64,000 nucleotides of DNA from Martinezella multihospitum (GCF_900094585.1 NZ_FMAG01000002.1:62001-126000), one strand, 5' to 3'; counted from the first letter of the stretch, positions 41,972 through 52,154 are shown. Notes: a model not told the origin generated them from the letters alone. Numbers and translations are program-made.

Positions 41972-44530
41972 TTATTCTGCTGCAGGGATCTGCTTGTTGT
42001 CCTTACCGGACTTGCCATCTGCCGGTGCCGCGTCATTGGCAACCGACTTGGCATGGCGGCGACGCCAGTCGCCGAGGAACAGCAGGATCGGTGCGGCGAT
42101 GAAGATCGACGAGGCGCCGGCAACGAGAATGCCGAACACCATCGGGATCGCGAAGCTGGAAACGGCGCTGCCGCCCCAGATCGCCATCGGCACCAGCGCC
42201 AGGAAGGCGGTGGCATTGGTGTAGAGGCTTCGCGCCAGAGTCTCGTTGATCGACCTGTCGATGATATCTCGCAGCGGCATCGACTTATAGAGCCGCATGT
42301 TTTCACGCATGCGGTCATAGACCACGACCTTGTCGTTCACCGAGTATCCCACAAGCGTCAGGATCGCGGCGATGGCCGTCAGGTTGAAATCGAGGCCAGT
42401 GATCGCGAAGAAGCCGATCGCCTTGGTGACGTCGAGCACCAGCGTGACGATGGCGCCGACCGCGAACGGCCATTCGAACCGTACCCAGATGTAGACGAGC
42501 ATCGCCAGGCTGGCGATCACGACCGACAGGATGCCGGCCCAGGCAAGCTCGCCCGAGACCTTCGGACCGATGACATCGGTGCCTTCGATGGTCGCGCTTG
42601 GGTCGATCTTGATGATTTCCGCCTTGAGCTTGGTCACCGCGGCTGTCTGCGCCTCTTCACCGCCGTCCTGGCGTTGGGCGCGGACAAGAAGGCTGTTGTT
42701 GTCGCCGAAGGACTGCAGTGCGATTTCGCCGAGGCCGAGCGTGTTCAGGCCCTCACGGAAGGTCGCCAGATCGGCCGCGTCCTTGGTCTTGACCGACATC
42801 TGGATGCCGCCGCGGAAGTCGACGCCGTAGTTGAGGCCCGGATGGATGAACAGGACCACCGAGGCGATCGACAGGATCGCCGAGACGGTGATGCCAAAGA
42901 AACGGGCCTTCATGAACTGGATGTGCTTGTCATAGGGGCTGAAGGGAATCAGCGGCCTGATGTTGAGCACCTTCAGCTTGCGGCGACGGGTGATGGCGAT
43001 CATCACGACGCGCACGAAGGCGACGGAGGTGAACATCGAGATGATGAGGCCGAGACCCATGGTGACGGCAAAGCCGCGAACCGGGCCGGAGCCGAAGTAG
43101 AACAGGATGGCGGCGGCGATCAGGGCCGTCATGTTGCCGTCGATAATCGTCGAATAAGCCTTCTTGAAGCCGTTATCGATGGCCGCGAAAGCGCCGCGGC
43201 CCTTGCGGGTTTCTTCGCGGATGCGCTCGTTGATGAGAACGTTGGCATCAACCGCAAGGCCGATACCAAGGACGACGCCGGCGATGCCGGGCAGCGTCAG
43301 CGTGGCGCCGACCAGCGTCAGGGCCGAGAAGGTCAGGACCGTATGGATGAGCAGGGCAACGTTCGCGAGAACGCCCCAGGCGCCATAGAGCACGAAGATG
43401 AAGGCGGCAACCAGGACGAAGCCGATCAGGCCGCTATAGATGCCCTTCTGGATCGCGTCGCTGCCGAGGTCGGCGCCGACGGTACGCTCTTCGATGACGG
43501 TGAGCTTGGCGGGCAGGGCACCGGCGCGCAGCAGGGCTGCAAGCGTGGTGGCGCTGTCGGCGGTGAAGTTGCCGGAGATCTGACCCGAACCGCCGGTGAT
43601 CGGCTCACGGATGTTCGGCGCGCTCAGAACCTTGTTGTCGAGGACGATGGCAAAGGGCTTGCCGACATTTTCGCGGGTGATTTCCGCAAAGCGGTTGGCA
43701 CCGGCGCTGTCGAAGCGGAAGGTGACGAGTGGCTCGTGCGTGTTCGGATCGAAGCTGACGCGGGCGTCCGTCAGGCGGTCGCCGGACAGTTCGATGCGGT
43801 CGAGAACCGGATAGCTGTTGCCCTGCTCGTCCTTCATGATGGTGACGCCGGGGCCGGGATTGTTCGGATCGACGTTATCGGCGAGCAGGTGGAAGGACAT
43901 CTTCGCGGTCGAGCCGAGAAGCTCGCGCAGGTGCGACGGATCCTGTGCGCCCGGAAGCTGGACGAGAACGCGGTTCGGGCCGACGCGCTGGATGGTCGGC
44001 TCAGCAACGCCCACCTGGTCGACGCGCTTGCGGATGACTTCAAGGCTCTGCTGAACGGCGGAATCGACGTTGGCCGAAATGCCGGCCGGCGAGAAGGACA
44101 TCGCGATGGTCGCGCCATTCGGCTTGATGTTGAGATCGGACTGGCCGGCCGAGAGGCCTGACGTGATCGTATTGGCCAGCGTCTGCAGCTGCGTCACCGC
44201 ATCACCGCTCTGTGAGGCATCGTTGAGCGTCACGACGATCTGGTCACCGTTGCGGACGACCGAGCGGGTCTGGATGTTCTTGTCGCGCAGCACGCGGCGT
44301 GCGTCCTGCTGCAACGATTGCAGCCGGCCATTCGTCAGATCCTTCTCGTCGACTTCGAGAACGAGATAGGAGCCGCCGCGAAGGTCGAGGCCGAGCGAAA
44401 CCTGGCTGTGCGGCAGCCAGGACGGGATTTTGCTGAGAACTGACTGCGGCAGCGCGTTTGGCAGCGCGATCAGAAAGCCAATGACGATGATCACTGTATA
44501 GAGTGCCACGAGCCATGGTGAGGTACGCAT
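41972..44530 (-). CDS. secDF: SecDF fused protein-export membrane protein
   Basis: An 852-residue fusion of SecD and SecF with about 12 membrane helices. The SecD part has the D1 motif SLGLDLRGGSYLVLEVD (near residue 46) and GLAVDANVLINERIREE (near 425). The SecF part begins near residue 540, with NYGVDFRGG and the D4-type TLVGYSVNDKVVVYDRMREN (near 725). It uses the proton gradient to pull proteins through SecYEG and out to the periplasm. The fusion is usual in rhizobia. The C-terminal tail is Lys/Ala-rich. An unknown membrane protein gene lies 93 nt upstream on the same strand. Confidence 0.95.
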   Translation of the reverse strand: MRTSPWLVALYTVIIVIGFLIALPNALPQSVLSKIPSWLPHSQVSLGLDLRGGSYLVLEVDEKDLTNGRLQSLQQDARRVLRDKNIQTRSVVRNGDQIVVTLNDASQSGDAVTQLQTLANTITSGLSAGQSDLNIKPNGATIAMSFSPAGISANVDSAVQQSLEVIRKRVDQVGVAEPTIQRVGPNRVLVQLPGAQDPSHLRELLGSTAKMSFHLLADNVDPNNPGPGVTIMKDEQGNSYPVLDRIELSGDRLTDARVSFDPNTHEPLVTFRFDSAGANRFAEITRENVGKPFAIVLDNKVLSAPNIREPITGGSGQISGNFTADSATTLAALLRAGALPAKLTVIEERTVGADLGSDAIQKGIYSGLIGFVLVAAFIFVLYGAWGVLANVALLIHTVLTFSALTLVGATLTLPGIAGVVLGIGLAVDANVLINERIREETRKGRGAFAAIDNGFKKAYSTIIDGNMTALIAAAILFYFGSGPVRGFAVTMGLGLIISMFTSVAFVRVVMIAITRRRKLKVLNIRPLIPFSPYDKHIQFMKARFFGITVSAILSIASVVLFIHPGLNYGVDFRGGIQMSVKTKDAADLATFREGLNTLGLGEIALQSFGDNNSLLVRAQRQDGGEEAQTAAVTKLKAEIIKIDPSATIEGTDVIGPKVSGELAWAGILSVVIASLAMLVYIWVRFEWPFAVGAIVTLVLDVTKAIGFFAITGLDFNLTAIAAILTLVGYSVNDKVVVYDRMRENMRLYKSMPLRDIIDRSINETLARSLYTNATAFLALVPMAIWGGSAVSSFAIPMVFGILVAGASSIFIAAPILLFLGDWRRRHAKSVANDAAPADGKSGKDNKQIPAAE

Positions 44531-44623
44531 GGGTATTATCCTTGAAAATAGGCTTATGCCGACGGTCTGGCCGCAGGCGGACTTGAGGTCGTGTCGGAAA
44601 TGCAGCGCGTCTGCGCCAAACGC

Positions 44624-45043
44624 TTAGGCGAGCTCGCCTGGAGGCCCGCGGGCGAGATAGGCGCGAAAAGCGAGGGATTCGAGCCGGGTGGCATTGCCTG
44701 GATGGATCGACAGCCAGGAGGTTGCCGGATATCCGAGAGAGGGGAGGGCAGCAAGCGTTGCAGGCCCTATGTCATGCCATGTCGCCTTCGGCGTCGCCAG
44801 CCGATCGGCAACGACGATGCCGCGTACCGGATCGCGCAGGGATAGATAAAGAGGCTGGGTGTCCTTGCCCGAGGAGAGCGCGTCCGCATCGGCGCGCGCG
44901 GCCAGATTGATGCCGCCGCCGAGCGCCAGTCCGATATAGGCGAAGAACGCGACGAACAGTGAGGCGATCACGCGCGCTCCGGCGCGGTGCGTCCTGTCGT
45001 CTCTATCTTCGCTGTCGGCGGCGCCGAATTCGAACGGGTTCAA
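44624..45043 (-). CDS. unknown membrane-anchored protein upstream of secDF
   Basis: A 139-residue protein that I do not recognise. Its codon use is typical of the neighbours, with mostly G or C in third positions, which argues that it is coding. An acidic, polar N-terminus (residues 1-24) is followed by one membrane segment (about 27-47, ASLFVAFFAYIGLALGGGIN), then a roughly 90-residue region likely in the periplasm. No enzyme motif is seen. It lies just upstream of secDF and in the same direction, so it may be co-expressed with the export machinery. It could also be an independent gene with a promoter downstream of the palindrome at 45125. Confidence 0.55.
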   Translation of the reverse strand: MNPFEFGAADSEDRDDRTHRAGARVIASLFVAFFAYIGLALGGGINLAARADADALSSGKDTQPLYLSLRDPVRGIVVADRLATPKATWHDIGPATLAALPSLGYPATSWLSIHPGNATRLESLAFRAYLARGPPGELA

Positions 45044-45124
45044 CGGTCGAAAATGCCTTTATTCCTCTGTCGGCGCGAACGCCGGCGGTTCGGTCATGAT
45101 ATCAGGACGCTTTGTGTCTTCCCA

Positions 45125-45168
45125 CTGCATAATTCCTTAGATCGGGATCGACCTAAGGAATTATGCAG
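45125..45168. repeat. 44-bp perfect palindrome with 16-bp arms
   Basis: CTGCATAATTCCTTAG is repeated in exact inverted orientation after a 12-base spacer (ATCGGGATCGAC). It is followed by CAGTTTTAAAGTGCTACAGC. From memory, similar ATAATTCCTTA...TAAGGAATTATGCAG elements with an AAGTGCTACAGC tail recur between genes in Rhizobium. It can form a strong hairpin, and lies between the convergent or tandem ends around 45044-45240, which contain no gene. Confidence 0.82.
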
Positions 45169-45240
45169 CAGTTTTAAAGTGCTACAGCGGCCTGTCATGA
45201 TGCAGTTGCACGAGCCGGTCAACAGTCCCGGCTCGATTTC

Positions 45241-46767
45241 TTAATTTTCCGTTGCTCCGGTTCCCGCGGCTGAGGGCTTGGGCGCCAGGCAGGATGCCGG
45301 AACGCGATAGGCATAGAGCGTCTTGCCCTTCATCTCGCCATAGGGGGGTGACCAGCTCTTGATGAGCTCGGCCTGACCTTCCGGGCAATCGATCGGATCG
45401 TTGTCGACGAACAGGACCGGGCCGGTCACACTGGCCGGCAGGGAGAAATCCTGCTCGTAATAATTCGCGGGGAAGCCGCCGAAATGGCGGGCATAGATGT
45501 GGAAGGGCTTGCCCTTCAGCGTATAGTAGAGATCGGCAAGAATATCGCGGTCCTGGGCGACGATTTCAGTCAGTTTCGCCTCCGTGGCGATATTGCCGAT
45601 TTCCTCACTGATGACGCTGCGGCCGACATAGCGCTTCATGATGAGATCGCCGTTCGGCAGCTTGATGTCATAGGCAAAGACCGTCAGCACCGGGATCACG
45701 AGGGCGACGACGGCTCCTATGATCAGCGAGGTGCTCAGCCCCTTTTTTGACAGGCGATAGAGCAGCCAGACGGCAAGAATGGTGCCGGCGGCATAGGCCG
45801 AGACAGCCCAGTTGGCATAGGCCTTGGCGAGAAGGGCTTGCAGCGTGATCAGCGCTACGACAGGTACCGACAGCCAGAACAGCAGCTTTTCCCGGTCGTC
45901 GCTTTGTCCACGGATCAGTCGCCACGCCGCCCACAAAAGCGCATAGAAGACCACCGGCCCGACCACGCCGAACTGGGCGCCGAAGAAGCTCAGTCCGTTG
46001 AGTAGGTGCTTCAGCAGAGTGTTGCCGCCGCCACTTTTGCTCCATTGGGCGATGTTTTCGGTGTGTTTTATGGTCGTTGCATCATGGGTGAGATTCCACC
46101 AGAGATTGGGGGAAACGACGATGGCACCGACAATGGCGGCAATGGCCACATCCCGCCAGGCGATCCGCGCCGAGCGCATCGTCAGCATGGCAATGCCGAC
46201 ACCCGGCAGAAGGAAGAGCACCGAATATTTCGTCAGGAAGGCGATGCCGAGGCTGGCACCGAGGATGACCGCTTCCAGCACCGAGGAACGCCTGGTCAGG
46301 CCGATAAAAGCCCAGATGGCGATGGTCACGAACAGGATCTGGATCGTGTCGGTCGATACCAGCACGGCGGAAAGCGAGGCAGCCGGTAGCGTGATGAAGA
46401 TAACGCCGACCCAGGGCGCGATCTCTCGTCCGGTCTCGTCGTCGATCAGCCGCCGCGTCGTGCACATCAGCATCAGCGCGGTGGCGAGATGGAAGAGCGG
46501 CGCCGATATGCGGATCCAGAAGGTCGAGTCCGAGCCGGAGATCGCATTGAAGAAGCGGATGACCCAGGCAATCATCGGCGGCTTGGAATAATAACCGAAA
46601 TCCAGATTCTGGCCCCAGAACCAATATTGCGCCTCGTCGACGAAGAGGTCCGTCCTGTTGAGGAGCAACATGAGCACGCGCCAGAGCGTTACTCCGAAGA
46701 TGATCGCAAGGGCGAGGCCCAGCGAAAGTTTCTGGGCGTTTGTTCGGGAATGGGTCGTGTCGAGCAT
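45241..46767 (-). CDS. GT39-type membrane glycosyltransferase (ArnT/PMT-like)
   Basis: A 508-residue integral membrane protein with about 11 helices and a C-terminal soluble part (from about residue 375). The first loop contains the acidic motif FVDEAQYWFWGQNLDFGY (near residues 42-59), and the SKPPMIAWVIRF sequence follows; both are typical of ArnT/GT39 enzymes, which transfer sugars from polyprenyl phosphate carriers. The acceptor could be lipid A, a glycolipid or a protein; it is not evident here. There is no clear ribosome binding site before the ATG at 46767. The gene appears monocistronic. Confidence 0.85.
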   Translation of the reverse strand: MLDTTHSRTNAQKLSLGLALAIIFGVTLWRVLMLLLNRTDLFVDEAQYWFWGQNLDFGYYSKPPMIAWVIRFFNAISGSDSTFWIRISAPLFHLATALMLMCTTRRLIDDETGREIAPWVGVIFITLPAASLSAVLVSTDTIQILFVTIAIWAFIGLTRRSSVLEAVILGASLGIAFLTKYSVLFLLPGVGIAMLTMRSARIAWRDVAIAAIVGAIVVSPNLWWNLTHDATTIKHTENIAQWSKSGGGNTLLKHLLNGLSFFGAQFGVVGPVVFYALLWAAWRLIRGQSDDREKLLFWLSVPVVALITLQALLAKAYANWAVSAYAAGTILAVWLLYRLSKKGLSTSLIIGAVVALVIPVLTVFAYDIKLPNGDLIMKRYVGRSVISEEIGNIATEAKLTEIVAQDRDILADLYYTLKGKPFHIYARHFGGFPANYYEQDFSLPASVTGPVLFVDNDPIDCPEGQAELIKSWSPPYGEMKGKTLYAYRVPASCLAPKPSAAGTGATEN

Positions 46768-46923
46768 TAAAGATGGGTCTCGGTGCCTGATCGTGAGGCT
46801 TAATACGGAACTATTGAGGCCAAAGCTAGCTCCCTGCCATCCGTAAGAACAGCAGCGCTCGCATCGTGGCCACGAAGTGCCATATGTCCGATTTCGGATC
46901 TGAGACGTCCGTTAAAGCTTTGC

Positions 46924-47037
46924 CTAGAGGATGCGAGGGGTAGCTTTGCCGCGCGCCTCTTCGATGCGGGACAGAAGCATGAAGGCCGCAAGCGTCAGGC
47001 TGGCCATCAGCGAGGCGGTCAAACCAAGAACAATCAT
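46924..47037 (-). CDS. 37-residue small membrane protein
   Basis: A short frame on the reverse strand, starting at the ATG at 47037 and ending with TAG at 46924. GGAGAG lies 5 nt before the ATG. The product has one hydrophobic helix (residues 1-22, MIVLGLTASLMASLTLAAF) followed by a short charged tail, SRIEEARGKATPR. Codon third positions are mostly G or C after the first few codons, as in real genes here. I do not recognise it. It lies between the glycosyltransferase gene and the che operon, and nothing else explains this stretch. Confidence 0.55.
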   Translation of the reverse strand: MIVLGLTASLMASLTLAAFMLLSRIEEARGKATPRIL

Positions 47038-47459
47038 TGCTCTCTCCGTAGCGACATCGAAACTGTCTATCCCTTGGGTAGTAAGGGATGAAGCTTGCTC
47101 GTGACTTGCGATCGATGTTCTTTCACGGCGACAAACTATATCGGAAAGTAATCGCTAATTTAGTATAGACCAGTAGGAGGCACGCCTTCTTCTGTCATTA
47201 ACCTTCGGGCAAGGAATTAACCATAAATATTGAGCCTGAACGTCGGAATGGGAAAATTGTGACTCGTTCTCAGCAGGCATGAAGCCGCCCCGTCGTACCG
47301 GGTCCGATCCGGTATCCATGTCATCAAACAGGTCCGCAATAGACTTTGATGAACGAGCGAGCTTCGGTGCCTCGATCAAATGATCGACGGCTACGGCTGC
47401 CTTTCCTCGCCTCCTCATTGCGCCTGGCGCGGATCATCAGCGGTTTCGCCGGCGCTTGA
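47038..47459 (+). promoter_or_regulatory. region upstream of the che operon
   Basis: About 420 bp that are more AT-rich than the surroundings (especially 47100-47240) and should hold the promoter of the che operon. No clear sigma-28 or sigma-54 element was found. A reverse open frame of 87 codons (47155-47418) overlaps it but looks non-coding. Confidence 0.45.
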
Positions 47460-49124
47460 ATGCGCGGCAGTTCGGCAGGGACGATTTTGGCGCAGGATTC
47501 GCCGTCAGATCAGGCAGGCAGGGCGCAGGCTGGCAGCCTTCGCGACCGCTTGCGTTTTGCTGGTCTCGAAGCCGGACAATGCGAAACCTTGCGCCGAAAC
47601 CGGCCGATGCTCGAAACGCATCTCAAAGCCGGTCTGCGCGATCTTTTCCACCGTTTCCAGACGTTTCCGGACGCCGCGCGCAATTTCACCAGCGAAAGCC
47701 AGCTCGAGCGGCTCCAGGATTTGCAGTCTTCGCACTGGGATGTACTGACGGATGCGCGTTTCGACAGCCTTTACGCCGAGCGCGTCAAGGTTCTGTCCGA
47801 CAGCGAAAGCAAGATGGGTCTCGATCCGCGCTGGCATGTCACAGGTCATGGCGTGATGCTGGAGCATCTTCTTTCCGGCCTTCTCGATGAAATGGGCGGC
47901 CGCGCCATTCTTCCGGGAGCCAAGCGACGCGCCCGCGAACTCAGCGAACTCGTCACGGCGGTCGTGCGGCTCGTCATGGTCGATGTCGAGATTGCCGTAT
48001 CGCTGCGGTTCAACGAATTGCGGGTCGGCCACCAGCGCGCGCTGGCCGAACAGCGGACGGCTGATCGCGCCGAGGCGGCATCCTTCATCGCCGAGATCGC
48101 CAACGGCCTGGCTGATCGCGATCTCACGACCCGGATGACGACCGATTGTCCAGAGGCCTATGTCGAGGTTGCTGAAGCCTTGAACGCGGCGCTGGCGGAT
48201 ATCCAGCAGCAGTTTTCGGCATTGTCCGGCAGCGTACAGGCGGCCGAATCGACGGCCGATGCCATCGCTCGCGCCTCGAAATCCCTTGCGGAAACGTCGT
48301 CGGAACAGTCGCAAGGGCTTGCCTCCTCCGCAAAGCAGCTTGCGGAGCTTGCCGAGCAGGTGCGCGGCAATGCGGCCAATACCCGTTCTGCCGAGCGCGT
48401 CACGGCATCGACCCGCGCGGCGGCGGAAGACAGCGGCCGGATCGTCGGTCAGGCAATCTCGGCCATGGCCGATATCGAGACCTCGGCCGAAAAGATCGGC
48501 CAGATCATCGGCGTCATCGATGAGATTGCCTTCCAGACCAATCTTCTCGCCTTGAATGCCGGCATCGAGGCAGCCCGCGCCGGTGACAGCGGCCGCGGCT
48601 TTGCCGTCGTCGCGCAGGAAGTTCGCGCGCTTGCGCAGCGTTCCGCCGATGCGGCGCGCGAGATCAAGGTGCTGGTGACGGGCACCAAGGCGCAGGTGGA
48701 TGCGGGCGTCCAGATGGTCGGCCGCACCCAGGATGCGATCGGCAGCATCGTCCGGCAGGTGACCGATATCAATGACGCCATATCAGGCATTGCTGCGGCA
48801 AGCGACGAACAGGTCGCCGGCCTCAAGGCGTTGACATCAGATATTGGCGGCTACAGCGAGCGTGCGGCAGCCGCCGGGAGCGAAGCAAGCTGCTCTGAGG
48901 AAGGCGCCGATCACCTGCATACGGTCGTGGTCGAACTTGGCCGGACCATCCGCGAGTTTCGTATCGAGCGCGAGCGGCGTCATGCGGCTTCGGTCAAGGC
49001 AGCGCCGCAACGGCAGCTTTCGGCTCGTGAAGAGTTCGGCACCGTGCGGGATGAAGAAGACATGGCCGATTTCGGCTTCCCGCTTCGCAGGACCGCATCG
49101 GGAGGCGAGCGCAATGCCTATTGA
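47460..49124 (+). CDS. icpA: cytoplasmic chemoreceptor with globin-like sensor (IcpA)
   Basis: A 554-residue methyl-accepting chemotaxis protein with no membrane segment. Residues about 30-185 form a protoglobin-type sensor ([41 protein letters not shown]). A HAMP-like stretch follows, then the signalling domain with the hairpin tip [20 protein letters not shown] (near 357-376). In S. meliloti the first gene of this operon is icpA. The proximal haem-ligating His expected before the GLDPRW motif appears to be replaced by Glu116. The start is uncertain: the ATG at 47460 has no obvious ribosome binding site. Confidence 0.88.
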   Translation: MRGSSAGTILAQDSPSDQAGRAQAGSLRDRLRFAGLEAGQCETLRRNRPMLETHLKAGLRDLFHRFQTFPDAARNFTSESQLERLQDLQSSHWDVLTDARFDSLYAERVKVLSDSESKMGLDPRWHVTGHGVMLEHLLSGLLDEMGGRAILPGAKRRARELSELVTAVVRLVMVDVEIAVSLRFNELRVGHQRALAEQRTADRAEAASFIAEIANGLADRDLTTRMTTDCPEAYVEVAEALNAALADIQQQFSALSGSVQAAESTADAIARASKSLAETSSEQSQGLASSAKQLAELAEQVRGNAANTRSAERVTASTRAAAEDSGRIVGQAISAMADIETSAEKIGQIIGVIDEIAFQTNLLALNAGIEAARAGDSGRGFAVVAQEVRALAQRSADAAREIKVLVTGTKAQVDAGVQMVGRTQDAIGSIVRQVTDINDAISGIAAASDEQVAGLKALTSDIGGYSERAAAAGSEASCSEEGADHLHTVVVELGRTIREFRIERERRHAASVKAAPQRQLSAREEFGTVRDEEDMADFGFPLRRTASGGERNAY

Positions 49125-49186
49125 TCTTTCAGTTTCATGCACATGCGGGCCGATCGGCCCGGTTTCAGACAACAAGGAATGACGCG

Positions 49187-49483
49187 ATGCGGAGCAGGAA
49201 AGGCGAAAAGACAATCAGTCTGGCCGCGGTGCTGGACCTCAACGAGGCTTCGGCCCTTCGCGGCACGCTGATGGGGTTGCGCGGCAGCAATGTCGCGATC
49301 GATGCGTCCAGCGTCGAAAGGATCGGGACCTTGTGCGTGCAGGTCATCATGGCCGCCGCCAAGACCTGGGATGAGGACAAGCTCTCCTTCACCTTCTCCA
49401 AGGTGTCGGATGCATTTCAAAAAACGATGCAGGTGATCGGGGTGGATATCTCCCATCTGCTTGCCAAGGAGATCCGGCAATGA
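49187..49483 (+). CDS. cheS: CheS, STAS-domain chemotaxis protein
   Basis: A 98-residue single STAS domain (about residues 8-95). The motif VAIDASSVERIGTLCVQVIMAA is the expected strand-loop-helix, though the usual phosphorylatable Ser lies as Ser in DASSVERIGT. In S. meliloti the second che gene encodes CheS, which binds CheA and speeds loss of phosphate from CheY1. The position between icpA and cheY1 and the length fit that protein. The ATG at 49187 with AAGGA upstream is preferred. Its stop overlaps the cheY1 start by 4 nt. Confidence 0.85.
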   Translation: MRSRKGEKTISLAAVLDLNEASALRGTLMGLRGSNVAIDASSVERIGTLCVQVIMAAAKTWDEDKLSFTFSKVSDAFQKTMQVIGVDISHLLAKEIRQ

Positions 49484-49845
49484 AGAAAAAAGTGCTGACC
49501 GTGGATGATTCACGGACCATTCGAAACATGCTTCTCGTCACCCTCAACAATGCGGGTTTCGAGACCATTCAGGCCGAAGACGGTGTCGAGGGCCTGGAAA
49601 TCCTGGAGGAAGCCAATCCCGACGTCATCGTCACGGATATCAACATGCCGCGTCTTGACGGCTTCGGCTTCATCGAGGGCGTTCGCCGCAACGACAGATA
49701 CCGCGCCGTTCCGATCCTCGTTCTGACGACCGAAAGCGATGCGGAAAAGAAGAACCGTGCCCGCCAGGCCGGTGCGACCGGCTGGATCGTCAAGCCGTTC
49801 GATCCCGCCAAGCTGATCGATGCCATCGAGCGCGTAACCGCCTAA
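49480..49845 (+). CDS. cheY1: CheY1 response regulator
   Basis: A 121-residue single receiver domain. Asp9 and Asp10 form the acidic pocket, Asp53 is the phosphorylation site (VIVTDINMPRLDG), Thr83 and Lys104 (WIVKPF) are the conserved switch residues. In alphaproteobacteria without CheZ, CheY1 acts as a phosphate sink for CheA while CheY2 contacts the motor. It overlaps cheS by 4 nt and is followed by cheA after 16 nt. It belongs to the CheY group closest to CheA in these operons. Confidence 0.93.
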   Translation: MKKKVLTVDDSRTIRNMLLVTLNNAGFETIQAEDGVEGLEILEEANPDVIVTDINMPRLDGFGFIEGVRRNDRYRAVPILVLTTESDAEKKNRARQAGATGWIVKPFDPAKLIDAIERVTA

Positions 49846-49861
49846 ACAGGATCCGCCCCTT

Positions 49862-52150
49862 ATGGATATGAACGAAATCAAAGAGATTTTCTTCCAGGAG
49901 TGCGAAGAGCAGCTCGCCGAACTGGAATCCGGTCTCCTGAAAATGAATGACGGCGACCGCGACCCGGAAACCGTCAATGCCGTGTTCCGCGCCGTTCATT
50001 CCATCAAGGGTGGGGCAGGTGCCTTTGGTCTGGACGACCTGGTCGCATTCGCCCACGTCTTCGAGACTACGCTCGATTGCGTTCGATCCAACAAGCTGGA
50101 GCCGACCCAGGATGTCCTGAAGGTCATGCTCAAGGCTGCCGACGTTCTGGCGGATCTCACCAATGCCGCCCGAGATGGCGGCAGCGTCGATCAGGCTCGC
50201 AGCCGCGGCCTGGTCAAGGAACTGGAAGCGTTGGCAAATGGCGATGTGCCGGCACCATCCGTCGCAGTGGTTGCCGAGGCTGCTCCAAAGCCCGTCGTGG
50301 CCGCGCCTGCGCCGACGGATGAAAGCGGTTTCCAGCCGATCCCCTTCAGCTTCGATGACGATTTCGGCAGCGATGAGCCGGCGGTCGATGCCACGCCGGA
50401 ATATGAAGTCAACTTCAAGCCGCGCTCCGATCTCTACGCCAAGGGCAACGATGCGACGCTGCTGCTGCGCGACCTCTCGCGGCTGGGCGAGATGAACATC
50501 TTCTGCGACATGGACGCATTGCCGGGTCTCATCGACCTCGATCCCGAAGGCGCCTATTTCAAATGGGCGATCTCGATCAAGACGGACAAGGGCGAAGACG
50601 CCATTCGCACCGTCTTCGAATTTGCTGAATGGGACTGCGATCTCGATGTCCAGCTGGCCGGAAGCGGCGGGTCTTCGAGCGGCGAAGAATTGCCGATGAT
50701 ACCAGTGCCCTTCGATCTCTCGATCCTCGACGACGGCGCCACCGCACCGGCTGCCGAAACCGCAGAGGAGACACCGGCGCCGAGAAACGATGTCGCTGCC
50801 GCCGTGGCTGCGGCGGAAACCGCAAGCAACGTCACGCAGCTGGCCTCGGCTGCCGCGCGTGTCGAGAAAAAGGAAGCCGCTCTTGCGGCCGCTGCCGCTT
50901 CGAATGCCGCCGCCGCGCAGAACAATGCCGCAGCTGCGGCCGCCGGCCAGACCATCCGTGTCGATCTCGATCGTGTCGACCGCCTGATCAACCTCGTCGG
51001 CGAGCTCGTCATCAACCAGGCGATGCTCTCGCAGAGCGTCATCGAGAACGACAATAACGGTGCGTCCTCGATCAACATGGGTCTCGAAGAGCTGCAGCAG
51101 CTCACCCGCGAGATCCAGGACAGCGTCATGGCGATCCGCGCCCAGCCGGTGAAACCGGTCTTCCAGCGCATGTCGCGCATTGTCCGCGAAATCGCCGACA
51201 TGACCGGCAAATCGATCCGCCTGATCACCGAGGGCGAGAACACCGAAGTCGACAAGACCGTCATCGACAAGCTCGCCGAGCCGCTGACGCACATGATCCG
51301 CAATGCCGTCGACCACGGCATCGAAACCCCGGAAAAGCGTGCGACACTCGGCAAGAACCCCGAAGGCACCGTCCGCCTGACGGCAAAACATCGCTCCGGT
51401 CGCATTCTGATCGAGCTTGCCGACGACGGCGCCGGCATCAACCGCGAGAAGGTACGCCAGAAGGCGATCGACAACGACCTGATCCCGGCTGACGCCAATC
51501 TGTCGGATGAGGAAGTCGACAACCTGATCTTCCTGCCGGGCTTCTCCACCGCCGACAAGATCTCAGACATTTCCGGCCGTGGCGTCGGTATGGACGTGGT
51601 CAAGCGCTCGATCCAGGCGCTTGGCGGCCGTATCAACATCAGCTCCAGGCCGGGCCAGGGCTCCGTCTTCACCATGAGCCTGCCGCTGACGCTCGCCGTC
51701 CTCGACGGCATGGTGGTCACTGTTGCCGGCCAGACCTTGGTTGTGCCGCTGACGGCGATCGTCGAAACGCTGCAGCCCGAGGCTTCCGCCATCCACTCCT
51801 TCGGTGCGAATCATCGTCTGATCTCGATCCGCAACAGCTTCTGCCCGCTGGTCGACGTCGGCCGCATCCTGAACTTCCGCGCCACGCAGGCCAATCCGGT
51901 CGAAGGCGTCGCGCTGCTGGTGGAATCGGAAGGCGGCGGTCAGCGCGCCCTCATGGTCGATGCCATTCAGGGCCAGCGCCAGGTCGTCATCAAGAGCCTC
52001 GAGGCCAACTACACGCATGTCCCGGGCATTGCGGCGGCGACCATCCTCGGCGATGGCCGCGTGGCACTGATCCTCGACGTCGACGCTGTGGTCGGCGCTT
52101 CGCGCGGCCAGTCTCTGAAGCCCGAAATGTCTTACGCGGCGGCGGGGTGA
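49862..52150 (+). CDS. cheA: CheA chemotaxis histidine kinase
   Basis: A 762-residue kinase with the five CheA domains. The Hpt domain carries the phosphorylated His46 ([13 protein letters not shown]). A central CheY-binding-type region lies at about 175-275, followed by an Ala-rich linker. The dimerisation domain starts near 360 ([19 protein letters not shown]), the ATPase domain has the N-box [14 protein letters not shown] near 476 and [10 protein letters not shown] near 573, and the C-terminal CheW-like domain follows from about 593. It phosphorylates both CheY proteins and CheB under chemoreceptor control. Confidence 0.97.
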   Translation: MDMNEIKEIFFQECEEQLAELESGLLKMNDGDRDPETVNAVFRAVHSIKGGAGAFGLDDLVAFAHVFETTLDCVRSNKLEPTQDVLKVMLKAADVLADLTNAARDGGSVDQARSRGLVKELEALANGDVPAPSVAVVAEAAPKPVVAAPAPTDESGFQPIPFSFDDDFGSDEPAVDATPEYEVNFKPRSDLYAKGNDATLLLRDLSRLGEMNIFCDMDALPGLIDLDPEGAYFKWAISIKTDKGEDAIRTVFEFAEWDCDLDVQLAGSGGSSSGEELPMIPVPFDLSILDDGATAPAAETAEETPAPRNDVAAAVAAAETASNVTQLASAAARVEKKEAALAAAAASNAAAAQNNAAAAAAGQTIRVDLDRVDRLINLVGELVINQAMLSQSVIENDNNGASSINMGLEELQQLTREIQDSVMAIRAQPVKPVFQRMSRIVREIADMTGKSIRLITEGENTEVDKTVIDKLAEPLTHMIRNAVDHGIETPEKRATLGKNPEGTVRLTAKHRSGRILIELADDGAGINREKVRQKAIDNDLIPADANLSDEEVDNLIFLPGFSTADKISDISGRGVGMDVVKRSIQALGGRINISSRPGQGSVFTMSLPLTLAVLDGMVVTVAGQTLVVPLTAIVETLQPEASAIHSFGANHRLISIRNSFCPLVDVGRILNFRATQANPVEGVALLVESEGGGQRALMVDAIQGQRQVVIKSLEANYTHVPGIAAATILGDGRVALILDVDAVVGASRGQSLKPEMSYAAAG

Positions 52151-52154
52151 ATTG

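Noticed and set aside
41930..44161. Long open frame of 743 codons on the + strand
   Set aside because: It lies antisense to secDF, and its translation is low-complexity and rich in Asp, Arg and Gly, as expected from the mirror of a high-GC gene.
47155..47418. 87-codon reverse frame upstream of icpA
   Set aside because: It covers an AT-rich region likely to be promoter, with weak codon bias and no family resemblance. Not excluded, but unsupported.
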